From assembly GCF_003597395.2 (NCBI RefSeq), contig NC_133770.1, forward strand, positions 90,519,378 to 90,583,377: 64,000 bases of DNA, in the 5' to 3' direction. Below are positions 1 through 11,042 of this stretch, piece after piece. The notes under the pieces were generated by a model. It did no database searches and was not told the DNA's origin. It saw nothing but the letters and a program-made list of their open reading frames with translations. How positions within the stretch are numbered: position 1 is the first letter of the stretch; every line of letters starts with the position of its first letter. The position numbers were made by a program, and so were the translations under genes. The stretch is from Chelonoidis abingdonii. Its lineage: Eukaryota > Chordata > Testudines > Testudinidae.

Positions 1-241
1 ACAGTGGTGCACTGTGGGATACCGCCCGGAGGCCAATACCGTCGATTTGCGGCCACACTAACCCTAATCCGATATGGTAATATTGATTTTAACGCTACTC
101 CTCTCATTGGGGAGGAGTACAGAAACCAATTTAAAGAGCCCTTTATATCGATATAAAGGGCCTCGTAGTCTGGACGGGTACAGCGTTAAATCGGTTTAAC
201 GCTGCTAAAATCGGTTTAAATGCGTAGTATAGACCAGGCCT
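1..241. mobile_element. Partial fold-back MITE, cut by the window edge
   Basis: The right end reads as an inverted GGCCTGGTCTA-type terminus (about 222-241), and the interior is self-complementary, with a perfect 24-bp palindrome at 138-161. The paired motifs 'aatcggttta' are repeated on the right side. The left terminus lies outside the window, so target duplication cannot be tested. The terminus resembles that of other MITEs in this window (43472, 45223, 53840), which suggests a shared type. No coding capacity. Confidence 0.6.
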
Positions 242-1848
242 AAGTGAGCTGGCATGGGACAGCCGTGGATTTCTAATTGCAGTGCAATACCCAGAGTGTC
301 AATTCATTATTTGACCTGTCTGGCCCGGAAGGTTCTTTATTATTGTTTTTTGGATGGGCACTTGTCTACTGGGACTTGGACTGACACCAACCTTCCTCCC
401 TCCTTTCTCTCTTTCTTTTAATCCAAACTAGCACACCTAATAAAATACCTGAGTTTTAATCAAGCAGCAGCTGCTGTCATCATTACAGAAACTCTTAGAG
501 AAAATCTCAGTAATGCACATCAAGAAAATCTGACTACCTGAGCAGGACTGCATATAATTTGCAGATATATGGATCGCAACAGGAAATGGCTGCACATACA
601 CATTCTCTCATGAGAATAACTTTTGAAGAGTTGAATCCCAGCCTCTCTCTTCACGGGCACAATTGTAATACTCAACATGTGTGTTTACACTGTTCTCACA
701 AAAATGAGAGGTATTTGCATTCAGTGCCTATATATGATAATTTGGGGGCTACAATCTGCTTATGTATATTTGCACTCATAAATTTGTCTCTGTTTTGAAA
801 CTACTAGGGGAGTTATTCTGGATAGTTTTGATGTATGAATGTCAGAGGTGCATATTTACAGGTGTTCGAGTGGGATTCTTGTGATCACACAAAAGATGAC
901 AGGGAAGATTTTCTAGAGCCAAACGACAATTAGGAATTTAAGTGCTTAACTGCCATTTGTCCTTTTGAAAATATCCTGGCATTCTGTGGGGATTCCCTTT
1001 TAATTATGACCATAGAAGACATGAACACAGACTTGTGCCTGCAGAATGTATGCTTTAATTTCTTCTGGAACAAAAGGAAGAGGAAATGTCCTTTCCTTTC
1101 TTTTCCATGAAACTTTGCCAATTTACCTAAAACAAACTGCAGTTTAAGTGTTAATCAAGAAATACATGTCTTGTGCATTGTATGTGCATTATAGGGGTAT
1201 AATAGGGAGAGAAATCTGCAAAAGAGGGAAATGGGGAAGGCCCTCTGCCTCCATTTCTTTAACCCCTTCATCCTGCTCTCCTCTTCCCCCAAGTTTCATC
1301 ACATACACACCCTTCATTCATGTGCAGTGAGGTTATTTTTACTCTAAAGTTATATTTCTGGACTTGTAACCATACCCACACATTTTGGTCTTTGATCTCG
1401 CTCTGTGCTTGCCCTCTCAGCAGCCAGCATCCTCACAGCACAGTCTTACGCAAGGGCTGCTCATTTCCCATGCCTTGAGCAGCTGCTCAAGCTATTACTG
1501 CAGTGCTGCTTCCACTTTCCTTAAGGTCAGAAGTCAGTCTCTTTCCCTCAGGAGACTTCAACAGCTTTTGAACATGACACAACTTATAATTACAATTCAG
1601 GTTGTTTAATCAAAGCTCAAGATTACAGAAAATGGAGAGAGAATCCTAAAATAAGTTCAGCAGAATTTAAATGTAGCTAAAATGTCATACTTCAGAGAGC
1701 CAGGCTGGACATTTTTAAGTTACAATCTACTAGCTAAACAACATTAAATATTTTACACATTGAAAAGTTCATTTACTTCTGTGCCCGCTGCAGTTTTTTG
1801 CCATGGACAAAATTTTGACTCAAATCAGCTAATAAGGCATTGTTGATA
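242..1848. other. Unannotated stretch, no gene recognised
   Basis: AT-rich sequence without a repeat or coding signal that I recognise. The open frames here are short (at most 79 codons) and show no family motif. Confidence 0.5.
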
Positions 1849-1990
1849 GCATTGGTGAGACTATTGCTGGATACTATGTCCAGTTGTGCACTTCAGTACA
1901 TTTCCTGCAGGACTGGAGAGGGTTCAGAAAAAGAGCAGCAAGAAAGTTTCATGGACTGGAAAATCTGCTTAAAGAGGATAACTTGACCAC
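1849..1990 (+). pseudogene. CR1 LINE fragment, C-terminal end of ORF2
   Basis: The nucleotide pattern 'gcattggtgagac...' followed by 'gtccagttgtgc' and a glutamate/arginine-rich segment matches the end of the CR1 reverse transcriptase ORF, where a conserved leucine-valine-arginine-proline segment is followed by VQ. Frames shift repeatedly. About 140 bp remain, 5' and 3' truncated, directly before the solo LTR at 2002. Confidence 0.6.
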
Positions 1991-2001
1991 AGTTTAAGTA
2001 T

Positions 2002-2585
2002 TGCGACAAAGTTTCTCCTCTACCTTAGTGGGTCCTGCACTTATTGGCGGATTTGCTCACCTCAGTGATCTTCCCCTCCTGTGGAACCCACAGTCTGGGT
2101 CAGCTCTTCCTGTGCCTGATCAGGAGTTGGGAGGTTTGGGGGGAAGCTGGGCCCGCCCTCTACTCCGGCCCGGCTTCCCAGGGCCCTGTGGATCACAGCT
2201 GTCTATAGTGCCTCCTGTAACAGCTGCATGACAGCTACAACTCCCTGGGCTACTTCCCCATGGCCTCCTCCAAACACCTTCTTTATCCTNNNNNNNNNNN
2301 NNNNNNNNNNNNNNNNNNNNNNNNNNNNNNNNNNNNNNNNNNNNNNNNNNNNNNNNNNNNNNNNNNNNNNNNNNNNNNNNNNNNNNNNNNNNNNNNNNNN
2401 NNNNNNNNNNNNNNNNNNNNNNNNNNNNNNNNNNNNNNNNNNNNNNNNNNNNNNNNNNNNNNNNNNCTTGATTAACCTGGAGCAACTGCCATTTGGTTAC
2501 CAGGGTACTAGGGATTTGTTTAGCCTGGGGCTAACATACCTGTTTCTCAGTACTTTACTGTAGCCATCTGCCTTGCCCCATCACA
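2002..2585 (-). mobile_element. Solo LTR, Gmr1-like Ty3/Gypsy family 2, with internal gap
   Basis: Read on the minus strand this begins TGTGATGGGG and ends TTTGTCGCA, where other copies end TTTGTCACA. It is flanked by a 4-bp duplication GTAT (1998-2001 and 2586-2589). The same LTR family recurs at 19036-24342, 25258-31664 and 40207-40876. The 5' end belongs to the variant also seen at 40207 (TGTGATGGGG), unlike the TGTGACAG variant at 19036. No coding sequence; the middle is masked by 177 N. Confidence 0.82.
2290..2466. other. Assembly gap of 177 N inside an LTR
   Basis: The run of N interrupts the family 2 LTR. Its length is not a round number, so it may be an estimated size. Confidence 0.99.
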
Positions 2586-2714
2586 GTATGTACAAAGGGA
2601 ACTAATATGGGGGCTCTTTAATAAGTGGAGGGCTCTTTAATCTATCTCTGCTTGTTTATTCCTGTCCTTTCAAATCTGCATATAAACATTGCTGGGGCTA
2701 TGTACAGGGTCCTG

Positions 2715-2990
2715 CAAAAGCTGATCACAGTTTTTGATTGAAACATAATTTCAGTGAAAAAGAGCCTTTTGTCTAAAGTTTCTGCAGAAAATGATTGATT
2801 CTTTTGAAATATTCTGTTTTTGATTAAAAACTGAAAACAAAAATTTTCAGTTCTCAAGAATCATAAAATTGAAAAATTTTCAATGAAAAAACAGAAACAT
2901 TCTATGATATAGGTAATAAATAATATGAAAAAAATGTTTTTTTGAAAAATTGTCATGGAAAATACTACTTTCTGACCAGCTCTGATTTTT
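2715..2990. repeat. AT-rich fold-back repeat
   Basis: Stretches such as 'gaaaattttc' and 'tttttgattaaaaa' pair with each other, and the right end carries the motif 'ctgaccagctctga'. Similar AT-rich self-complementary sequence is seen at 6620-6895 and 56625-57145. I interpret it as a decayed non-autonomous DNA transposon; terminal repeats are not exact enough to place ends. Confidence 0.4.
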
Positions 2991-3253
2991 ACAGTAAAGT
3001 GGAATCTCTTATTAATGGCAGTTGAAGGACTGATGTTTTCAAGTCATTGTAACAAATGCGTTTAAAATGCAGTGGGATTGATATGGGACTGGGATTACTG
3101 ACTATTAGACACGGGACACTGCTTAAGCACATTAATGTTAACACAAGCTTCACTGTAGGCTTTTATTTCACACAATGCACTGCCAGCAAATCTGGGCCTT
3201 TCACAGTAAATTGTTTTCACATGAGTCTTCCACCAGGCTTGTGATACAGTTTG

Positions 3254-3289
3254 TTTCAAGCTCACGTGCACACACGCACACACAAACAA
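3254..3289. repeat. Short imperfect (CA)n tract
   Basis: Alternating CA with interruptions, including 'cacacgcacacacaaac'. Confidence 0.6.
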
Positions 3290-3305
3290 TTTAGTTAGTC
3301 ATTAC

Positions 3306-3920
3306 TGTGAAAATGTGTTTGTTCCATACCAGCCTTGAAAGGGTTAATGAGTCGGTGAATGGGGCAATTAACTTGATACACCAAACCTGGGGGGAATTAA
3401 ACTGGATAAGCAATCCCTGATTGAAAATAGAGCACAGCTGAGAAGGAACAGGTGGCGCTATGATCAAGCTAGGAAGCGCCAAAGGAGGAAACCCAGGAGA
3501 GAATAGAAGCTTTGGGGTCTTGTCTCTGAGGGAAGGACATACCCAAAGGATGGTGGAGCAAGAGCCTGATAGAGATGAAGTACGAGCAGCACAGGGAAAC
3601 TGTATCAAGGCATGGGACTGTGCACACCTTGGCTGCTGGTTGTCAGGTCCCTAGGCTGGAACCTGGAGTAGTGGATGGACCTGGGTTTCCCCACCACCCA
3701 CTGGGGAAGTGTTATAGACTAGGCAGTGGAGTACAAGACTGCCTATGATGTGGGACTTTGAAACCCGAGAGGAGGACTATAATGATCTGGCCAAAGGGCT
3801 GAGTCATGAAGAAAGAGTACCCTGAGTCCCAAAGAGAGAGAGACCATAGGGTGAGCTGAGCTAATCCCCAGCCATGGCTATGAGGAGGCATCCCAGCAAT
3901 GAATAGTGAACCCCATGACA
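3306..3920 (+). mobile_element. Probable solo LTR, third Gypsy-like family
   Basis: Begins TGTGA and ends CATGACA. The flanking pentamers ATTAC (3301-3305) and ATCAC (3921-3925) match at four of five positions, so the duplication is imperfect. The inner segment with 'ggctggaacctggagtag' resembles the corresponding part of the family 2 LTR ('ggctggaaccyggagtag'), which suggests a related family. No open frame of note. Ends are less certain than for the other LTRs. Confidence 0.5.
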
Positions 3921-3938
3921 ATCACACACACACACACA
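3921..3938. repeat. (CA)n microsatellite
   Basis: Uninterrupted CA dinucleotides directly after the LTR at 3306-3920. Confidence 0.8.
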
Positions 3939-4608
3939 TGCTCCCCCCCCTCCGCATTTGCTGTTTAAAAAAACCTTCAATTTTGCTTTCACCATTGTTT
4001 TGTTACTCATGTTTCTCTCCTTCATCATAACATACACACTTACCTGAAATCTGTTAATGACTCCTCGTTATTCAGCATTTACTTACAGCTAAATGTGAGT
4101 CATTAATTTATCTGTAAACCATTTATTCTTTCTGAATCAATCTATGATGCCCTTCCATCATTTGCTTACAGAATTGTTCTGATGTTAAGTTAGACCCTTT
4201 CTTTTTTAAAATGTTTCCAGATCTTTTTTTAAAGACTATTTACCACTGATTCTTACTGTCACATTATTAACACTCATTAATTTTAAATAAAACAGTTAGC
4301 TTTTGAAAAGTTAAAGTTTTTTATTATTTCATTAGAAAATGCATTACATGTCTTGAGGAAATGTTCTTCTCTTCAACGCAGAATCTCCAGGCATTAATCA
4401 TTTGATTTCTGGGTGAAAATGAAGATATGTTTATAACAGTTTGACTTTGCAGGTCTCTCATCTTTGGCTTGTCTCCTGATTATTGACTTGATAGGTGTAA
4501 TGAAGGACCAGAGGTGCTGACATACTGACTGTTGACAATCTAGGACAAATGAAGAAACTGCCCTTTGGAAATAGGTGTGTAATGTTTGGGCCCTGTACGG
4601 CTTAGCGA
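3939..4608. other. Unannotated stretch, no gene recognised
   Basis: AT-rich sequence; nothing recognisable on either strand. Confidence 0.5.
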
Positions 4609-4800
4609 GGGAGGCAGTTTGCCCTAGTGGATAGAGCATTAGACTGGGACGCAGGAGAATTAGGTTCTATTCTGGGCTCTACCACTGGTCTGCTGAGTGA
4701 CCTTGGGCAAGTTGCTTCACCTCTCCCTGCCTTGGTTTACCTATCTGTCAAATAGGGATACTGAGCTCTACTGGTGAAAACCACTGAATAAAAACTAGGT
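4609..4800 (+). mobile_element. MIR-like SINE
   Basis: The order 'tagtggatagagcattagactggg', 'ggttctattctgggctctaccac', 'tgaccttgggcaagttgcttcacctct', 'ggtttacctatctgtcaaatagggata' follows the tRNA-derived head and core of MIR-type SINEs. Divergence is high, as expected for an old element. A second, weaker copy lies at 18816-18990. Confidence 0.75.
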
Positions 4801-4844
4801 GGTATTGTATTGCAAGGTGCTGTTGAGGGCCTTTTACAAGTTGT

Positions 4845-4895
4845 GTGGGGTTTTTTTTTGTTTGTTTTTTGTTTTTTGTTTTTTTGCTTTTTTGG
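4845..4895. repeat. T-rich low-complexity tract
   Basis: Runs of T broken by single G, just downstream of the MIR-like SINE. Confidence 0.7.
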
Positions 4896-5284
4896 ACAGG
4901 AGTTGTGAGCACCCAGCCCTGCTTTCATGTATATCAATATACAAAATAAGGATCTGATCAAGAGACATGCTGAGCACTTGCAATTCTATCCACTCCCACA
5001 GAGGCCTGTTTGACTTCAGTGAGACTAGTAGGCTCTCAGCTTCTCTCTGGATCAGGCTAAAGCTTCTAGGGAGTGCTTAAGGTTTTAGCTGTAGTTCCAT
5101 TCCCTGTACTGGAGTATTTCTCTGCTGTTGAACTTGTGTCTAGCTACTTAAAATAAAATGGAAGCTCCCTCAACCAGGGTGCCAAAATTCTCAAAGAATT
5201 GCTTTCTCAGTGACAGGCCAAGAAGAGAATTACAAAACCCAATTTCAAGAGAAACATTTTCTTTTTCAAGTCTAGCTGTGATAT

Positions 5285-5680
5285 TCTGTTAGTCCCTTCT
5301 GGCTTTACATTCTATGAATCTGTCATGATCATTTAGATTGACTTCCTGCACAATGCAGGCCACAGAGCCCCACCCACCCACTCCTGTAATAGATCTATAA
5401 CCTCTGGTTGAGTTACTGAAGTCCTCAAATCGTGGGTTAAAGACTTTAAGTTACAGAGAATCCACCATTTACTCTAGTTTAAACCAGCAAGTTACTCATG
5501 CTGCACAGGAAGGCAAAAATAAATAAATAAAAACCCCACCCCTCACTCTCCAGGCCTTTGCCAGTTTGACCTGGGGGAAAATTCCTTTCTGACCCCAAAT
5601 ATGGCGATCAGTTAGACTCTGAAGATTTTGACAAGATGCATTAGCCAAATACCTGGGAAAGAATTCACTGTTACAAACTA
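5285..5680 (-). mobile_element. CR1 LINE 3' untranslated tail
   Basis: On the minus strand this carries the CR1 tail signature: the complement of 'gcacaatgcaggccacag' and of 'tgacctgggggaaaattcc', with a remnant of the terminal 'attctatgaatc' repeat near 5310. Closely related text is found at the 3' ends of the CR1 copies at 25336-31141 and 34650-38690. No ORF2 sequence is left. Confidence 0.65.
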
Positions 5681-6004
5681 AAAATCATTTTGTTGCCAGT
5701 TTTTGTATACCACGATGCATGTTTTTCCAACATCCTGATCTAGGTCATGTGGAGGATTTAGGATTCCTCTCTCAAAAGCTGCAAATCCAACAGTAAATAC
5801 TGTGAATTACAATTAACAATCACTAATATTTACAGAACAAATCCCAACTAAGCAGAGGTACTTGGCACTCCTTGTCAAACTTAAAAAATTCTGTATTTGC
5901 TATTTGTCTTTGGAATTCTCTTTACTGTAGATATTTAGACATCACAATAATCATATCAGATCTATAGCACCCTGAAAATTAATAGTGTGCTGAAGCACAT
6001 ACAA
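5681..6004. other. Unannotated stretch, no gene recognised
   Basis: AT-rich sequence without a recognisable signal. Confidence 0.5.
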
Positions 6005-6495
6005 GGTCTTGGTTCCTTGGTGACATGGTGCCATTAGTAGCTAAAAAGGAGCCCTGTGGAAGCCAACACTCTCGTCACTTAAAATACCCAGAGCATAGGG
6101 TGTAGTTAGAGTAGGAAGGACTGAGATAGTTTGGGTTTGAAAGGTAGAAGGGATGGGATCTCTTGCACCAGTTGGGACCCTGATGTGCTGGTGAGGTAAT
6201 TAGCTTACCAGCTGTGTAGCTCTGAGAATAAAAGCAAGCAGTATAAAAGGCTGAGCCAGGGAGCGGGAAGGGGACTGCATGTAACTGCTGCAATGTTGCA
6301 ATATACTTGTAACATAAACAATAATAAAAACACTTGGTGGCAGTACCCTGGTGGACTACATAGGCTGCCTAATTCACAAAGAGGGCCTACCTGCCAGCAT
6401 TTCCAGGAGATGGAGGAACCTGTTCACAGGTACACTGCCTCCAAATCCAGATGTATCCTTCAAGGGTTCCAGGGAGAACAAGCATGATGGTAACC
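6005..6495 (+). promoter_or_regulatory. LTR-like unit with TATA box and polyadenylation-type signal
   Basis: A TATA-type motif 'tataaaagg' occurs at about 6242, followed some 80 bases later by 'aataataaaaaca'. This spacing resembles the U3-R arrangement of an LTR or an old promoter. Terminal TG/CA ends and a target duplication were not found, and the unit has no second copy in the window. It could be a chance arrangement. Confidence 0.25.
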
Positions 6496-6619
6496 TATGT
6501 CTTGTACCTGCCCTGGTCTATTAACCAATACAAGTTTCAGATCACAGACTATTTAAAAATGTAAATACTGATTTCCTTTTAGTGTTAAAAATAAAATTAA
6601 ATCTATTTTGTGGGAAAAT

Positions 6620-6895
6620 ATTTAAAATTTCCAAGTTTTCTTTACCAAATGTGCAAAATTTACCCACTTTTCATCTTGTCTAAAGATTTCACTCATATTT
6701 TGATTGAAGTAGTTAGAAATTTTTCATTAATCAAAAGCCATTTTTAGTAAATAAACTTCAATAGCACTACTTAAATCAAAAACACATGACCCATTTCACA
6801 CAAATCAAAAAATTTCAACAATTATCAATTTTTCATGAATTTTTTTGAGAAAATAGACCATTTTGATTGAAAAAAAATTACCAGATCTAATCTTG
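6620..6895. repeat. AT-rich fold-back repeat
   Basis: Alternating 'aaaattt' and 'gaaaaa'/'tttttc' segments, ending in 'ttaccagatctaatc', comparable to the end of the repeat at 2715-2990. Ends are approximate. Confidence 0.35.
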
Positions 6896-7416
6896 GGGTT
6901 TGTATCCTATGTCTTGCAGAAACTGAGCCTTTTTTGCAGGTTTGATTCCTTGCAGGGATGACATTTGGTTTTTATTAGTATGTTATGAGAAATATGCAGC
7001 CTCTGGGTTCAATTTGGCTTTCTCACTGGTTATTAAGGTACAGCTCCACTGATAATTTTCAAGAGTAACTCCATTGGTGGAGTGTGCAAGATTAGGCTTG
7101 GATCTACTGGGTGTAATTGGGAAGCATTAAATTATCTCCACTGATAATAAAAAAGGAAATTAATAATGAAAATATTATCTAAGGATATCCCCCCACATTG
7201 TAAAGAATGCAGGATTGTCTAATATATAGCATGGCTTTAAGTTTTATTTTTAAATGAATTGTGGGCCTTATGGGAAATCTTTTTCTTCAGTAATGTTGGA
7301 AAGTTATCGGGATTAAACATGTTTGTCTGAGCCTTCTCAACGTTGGCACTATTTGTAGAGGAGACAGATGGCTAAAGAAGGAGTTCGCCTGAAATTTTGC
7401 ACTATATTAGAAAATA
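6896..7416. other. Unannotated stretch, no gene recognised
   Basis: No coding or repeat signal recognised. Confidence 0.5.
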
Positions 7417-7605
7417 CACCTCTACCTCGATATAACGCTGTTCTCGGGAGCCAAAAAAGCTTACTGCATTATAGGTGGAACCGCGTTATATTGAACTTGC
7501 TTTGATCCACTGGAGTGCGCAGCCCTGCCCCTTCGGAGCACTGCTTTACCGGGTTATATCCAAATTTGTGTTATATTGAGTCGCATTATATCGAGATAGA
7601 GGTAC
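7417..7605. mobile_element. Mariner/Tigger-type MITE
   Basis: Terminal inverted repeats are CACCTCTACCTCGATATAAC on the left and, read inversely, TACCTCTATCTCGATATAAT on the right. TA dinucleotides flank both ends (7415-7416 and 7606-7607), the target choice of the Tc1/mariner superfamily. The element is about 190 bp with no transposase, hence non-autonomous. Confidence 0.8.
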
Positions 7606-7762
7606 TAGTTATTGGATGTTAAAATAGGAGATTTGGGAAACCATTTAATATTTATGCAGTTCAAAGAATAATTTCAAGTATCTTTTATCTATTGAAACTG
7701 AAGACATTCTGCAACAGCTCACCGTACAGGGCATTGAATAAGAACTGCAGGATCTGGTTCAC

Positions 7763-7868
7763 AGGACCTGATTTCCTCTCACTTACACTGGTTATAAAGC
7801 AGCATAACTCCATTGGCTTTGGTGAATTATTCATAATTTAAATCAGTGTGAGTACAGGACAATTGGGC
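7763..7868. repeat. Palindromic MITE of the 'cctctcacttacac' type
   Basis: Starts 'ggacctgatttcctctcacttacac', ends with a partial inverse copy ('cagtgtgagtacaggac'). A better preserved copy is at 33037-33151, and short partial copies occur near 31700, 39855 and 46145. Confidence 0.5.
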
Positions 7869-7878
7869 ACAATGTGTC

Positions 7879-7948
7879 TGTCATAAACAGATAGCTAACG
7901 GTTAATGTTTCTTTTACCTGTAAAGGGTTAACAAAGGGAACCAAACAC
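7879..7948 (+). repeat. 5' LTR of the family 1 element, first 70 bp
   Basis: Begins TGTCATAAACAGATAG and continues like the 3' LTR at 11043 until the gap starts. Confidence 0.85.
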
Positions 7949-8048
7949 NNNNNNNNNNNNNNNNNNNNNNNNNNNNNNNNNNNNNNNNNNNNNNNNNNNN
8001 NNNNNNNNNNNNNNNNNNNNNNNNNNNNNNNNNNNNNNNNNNNNNNNN
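7949..8048. other. Assembly gap of exactly 100 N
   Basis: A round 100-base run usually marks a gap of unknown size. It lies inside the family 1 retrotransposon, and the missing LTR, leader and gag would need well over 100 bases. Confidence 0.99.
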
Positions 8049-8599
8049 ATTATTCCATCCCTCTACTGAGGAATATTGAGCAACCATGAGCGCCAAGGAT
8101 GGAAATGGTAACGCACAAACCAGCAAGCTTCCAGACCCATTCTGTTCCTGAGCGTCACAGAACCCCTCTGTGACCAGAGACCCAGACAGTAGGACCGATC
8201 CCATTCCAACGGCTAACCAGCACAGCCTCCAGTCCAGCCGGACTGGAACAGCAACCAGCACTGCATTAACCACATCTTCAACCTCAATCCAGAGGGGCCA
8301 GCGAGCCTAACTGGCGAACCAACAAACCATACGATAGATCTCACCGAGCCTGAAATACCACAGGACCACGGCAGTGTTCACTGCAACAGAAAAACCCTAC
8401 CCCCCAACATCGCTTCAGAGGCAGCCAATCACACGTTGAGAAAAATGGTGTCCCCACTCAGGAACAGTTCCAGACTAGATAGAAGCAGATGACCTTTCAG
8501 AAAGCTGGGTCGGCACGGAGACCCCACCCCTCTCAGCTCTTCTACCCAATCCCGATTTGTTAAGACAAGACTTTTAACAAGAAATTCTTCTGTGACACA

Positions 8600-9240
8600 G
8601 GAAGAATGCAGCCGCACAAACGGTTGGTGGTTCCAACTAAGTACCGACCTTTAAGCTAGCCATATACCTCAGTGGCCATGCTGGGGTGAACAACAATGAA
8701 GATTCGGAATCCTCCACTGGGAGGGATGGCAAGACGTTGCAAGTAATCCTGTGTAGTGTGCCAAGAGTAGAAAGCTCCAAATCTGGTCAAGGCCCTCTCC
8801 ACATCCCCATAATTGAGTCCATTTAGCGAGTAGCTGGGATATTCTGGTCCTTTCAAGAAAGACACCAGAGGGAAGCAGAAATTAACTTTCGTGGACTTTG
8901 CACCCGATGCCGAAGCAGTAGCTCTAGCAACACCGGGCTAAAGCTGGTGCCACGCCCTAACAGACATTTGCAGGTAGTTGCCTCGATATCTACAATTCAG
9001 GATCTAATTCCTGCATGACCATGAAACCTGTGGGAACGCATGGGTGATCATCGTGCCACCCATACACCATCAAACAATGCTGTGGAAAGATTTATGAATT
9101 TGGGCATGATCGTAAATTCGTGAATGAATACTCCAATGATGACCTAGTTTGCAGCAGTTGCTTTTTGCTTACAGGCTGTACCGCATCCAGTTTAGGGTTT
9201 TCACCATTGGATTGTATGCCACGACGTTAAGGGCCTACAG
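8600..9240 (+). pseudogene. Integrase remnant of the family 1 Gmr1-like element
   Basis: Segments of a Ty3-type integrase can be followed through three frames. They are RLVVPTKYRP and LSGHAGVN (zinc-binding H2C2 region, about 8620-8690), GQGPLHIPIIES (about 8785-8820), FVDFAPDAEAVALATP (RNase H-fold core, about 8890-8940), NNAVERFMN with the catalytic glutamate (about 9078-9104) and LLFAYR (about 9163-9180). A later GDQVVLKANSP stretch (about 9400) fits the C-terminal domain. These enzymes insert the cDNA into the host chromosome. Stops and indels occur every few dozen bases, so it is dead. Assignment as integrase is firm because six motifs appear in the right order. Confidence 0.82.
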
Positions 9241-9659
9241 TTGGAGCAACAATGGAGGGTACACTTTCTCAAACTAACATCTGGACTTCGTAACACCTCA
9301 AAACACCCTACACTCTTTTAACCTGCTAAGAGAAAACCTAAAGGATACTCAGAAGAGCAAAAGCCTGTATGATAATAACCGAGAGCATTCCTTCAAAGAG
9401 GAGACCAGGTAGTCTTGAAGGCCAACAGCCCATAAAATGAAGCATAATGGAAGCATTCACGTCCAAGACGCCTGGAGCTGTTAATACCTCATAGCATTTC
9501 CAATTCCTCACTAAAACCCAATGTACCATGTTAGTTTCTCAAGCCCTTTTATTCCAGAGACTTACAGGTTGTCAGTTTACAGTCCAGGAGAATACGGTGG
9601 CCGACGAGTCTACTACGATGGAAAAGACTGTGTGAAGAGTGAACCTCTCAACCACCTAG

Positions 9660-10490
9660 ATGCTGCACGGCAAACAGCAAGGCTGTGCACTAGCTTTCCC
9701 CATGTTCATCCACCCAGGACGGACTGAACAGCATACACTCATTGACACAGTAATTGCTCACATTAAACCACCTACCGGTCTTCACGCCCAAGCTCCTATA
9801 GAACAGGAATCCACACATCCTACAGATGGATAATACGCTCATCACCAGTGCATGGGCATCTCCGTAGTTCTGGTACCAACCAGATTGGAACTACGCTTTT
9901 GCGTTGGACGACCGTAAGCTAAATCGGTAACCGTCCAGACAACCTATCCAATGCCACGCACCGATACTTGAAAGTTGACGTGCCCGTTCATCTCTACATA
10001 GACTTAACCAAGTACTGGCAAGTACCGCTAGAGAACTGCCAAGGAAGCAGATTCGTCCCCATGCGTTGTATGAATAGATTTCTTCTTCGGGCTCGAATGC
10101 GCCGCACCTTCCAGAGGCGTAATGGTTACTGCAGATAGGGAAATATATATCTTGCCTACTCGATGATGGCCATTTTTCAGATCTCCTCGCCAGAACACAG
10201 TACACCTGGAAAAGGCTTTGAGTGCATCAGCGAGCCGGGACACTCTTATAGCCAAAAAGTGTCAAATCTGCCAAAACAGTATCTCCTGTCAATCGTGGGT
10301 CGAGGAACCATAAAACTCCCTACAGGCAAGGTGGAGGCTATCCACAAAAGTGGCCTGTCCCAAAGTCAAAAAAACACACCCTTCTTAGGCTTGGCGGTAC
10401 ACGATTTGTACCACACTACAGCCAAATTGCGCCCCACTGACCGACCGCATGACCGAAAAAACCAGCTAACAGTTACTGGGCGATGAAGTG
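9660..10490 (+). pseudogene. Reverse transcriptase remnant of the family 1 element
   Basis: Motifs in order are FPHV (N-terminal junction, about 9690), VVLVP followed by FCVGRP (family form FCVDYR, about 9869-9915), and the active-site segment CLLDDGHFSD (catalytic Asp-Asp codons at 10162-10167). Then comes GRGTIKLPTGKVEAI followed by FLGLA in the open frame 10163-10486 (connection region). The first residue of the usual Y-x-DD box is replaced. The enzyme would copy element RNA into DNA. Frameshifts separate nearly every motif. It follows the integrase by about 420 bases, with no second integrase downstream. Confidence 0.8.
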
Positions 10491-10559
10491 TCAGGAAGCT
10501 CTACCAAATAAAGCGCGCTCATTGACCCTGTCGTAAGACCCGGACTTTGACAAACTTCC

Positions 10560-10868
10560 TATAACCACACATGCATCTGAGCGTGTATAGAGCAGTTCTA
10601 TGCAGGAAGGACGGCTGATCACAACTCCATCCTGTTCATGTTTTCTCACAAGAAAGCGTCTGAGGGAAATTCACTGGTCAGTCATGAAAAGGAATGCTAC
10701 GCCATTGTTATGCCTGAAAAGCTAGCCCATACGTTTGGGACAGCTGTCCAGCTACAAAATCCGATGCCTCTAATGCTTCATAGCCAAATGAACAACAGAA
10801 ATCTTCGTTGGATTAGCTTCCAAGATTTTGATTTGAAATTCAACACATTTCAGAGTTCTAACAAGTAG
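10560..10868 (+). pseudogene. RNase H remnant of the family 1 element
   Basis: The segment THASE (about 10567-10581) corresponds to the conserved TDASE, with the catalytic aspartate changed to histidine. The open frame 10638-10868 carries EKECYAI and LRWISFQDFDL, typical of the Ty3 RNase H and tether. The frame ends 175 bases before the 3' LTR, so RNase H is the last pol domain here. Confidence 0.78.
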
Positions 10869-11042
10869 TGATGCACTCTCCCGTGAGAGTCCAGAATACA
10901 CTGGTTAAAAAATTGCCTCTATAACAGTCTTGTAGTTCACATACTTAGATATATTAAAGGTGCATTTGTTTATTAATCTGTTTAGTCTAGGTTCTAGGAA
11001 AAATCACCGCAGTAAGTTTCCACTGTCTGTGATTTGGGGGCG

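Noticed and set aside
3441..3464. 'caggtggcgcta' as a CTCF site
   Set aside because: Three core mismatches and it lies inside a probable LTR.
7914..8273. 119-codon minus-strand frame with hydrophobic segments suggesting a membrane protein
   Set aside because: About a third of it is gap N, and it is antisense to the family 1 retrotransposon.
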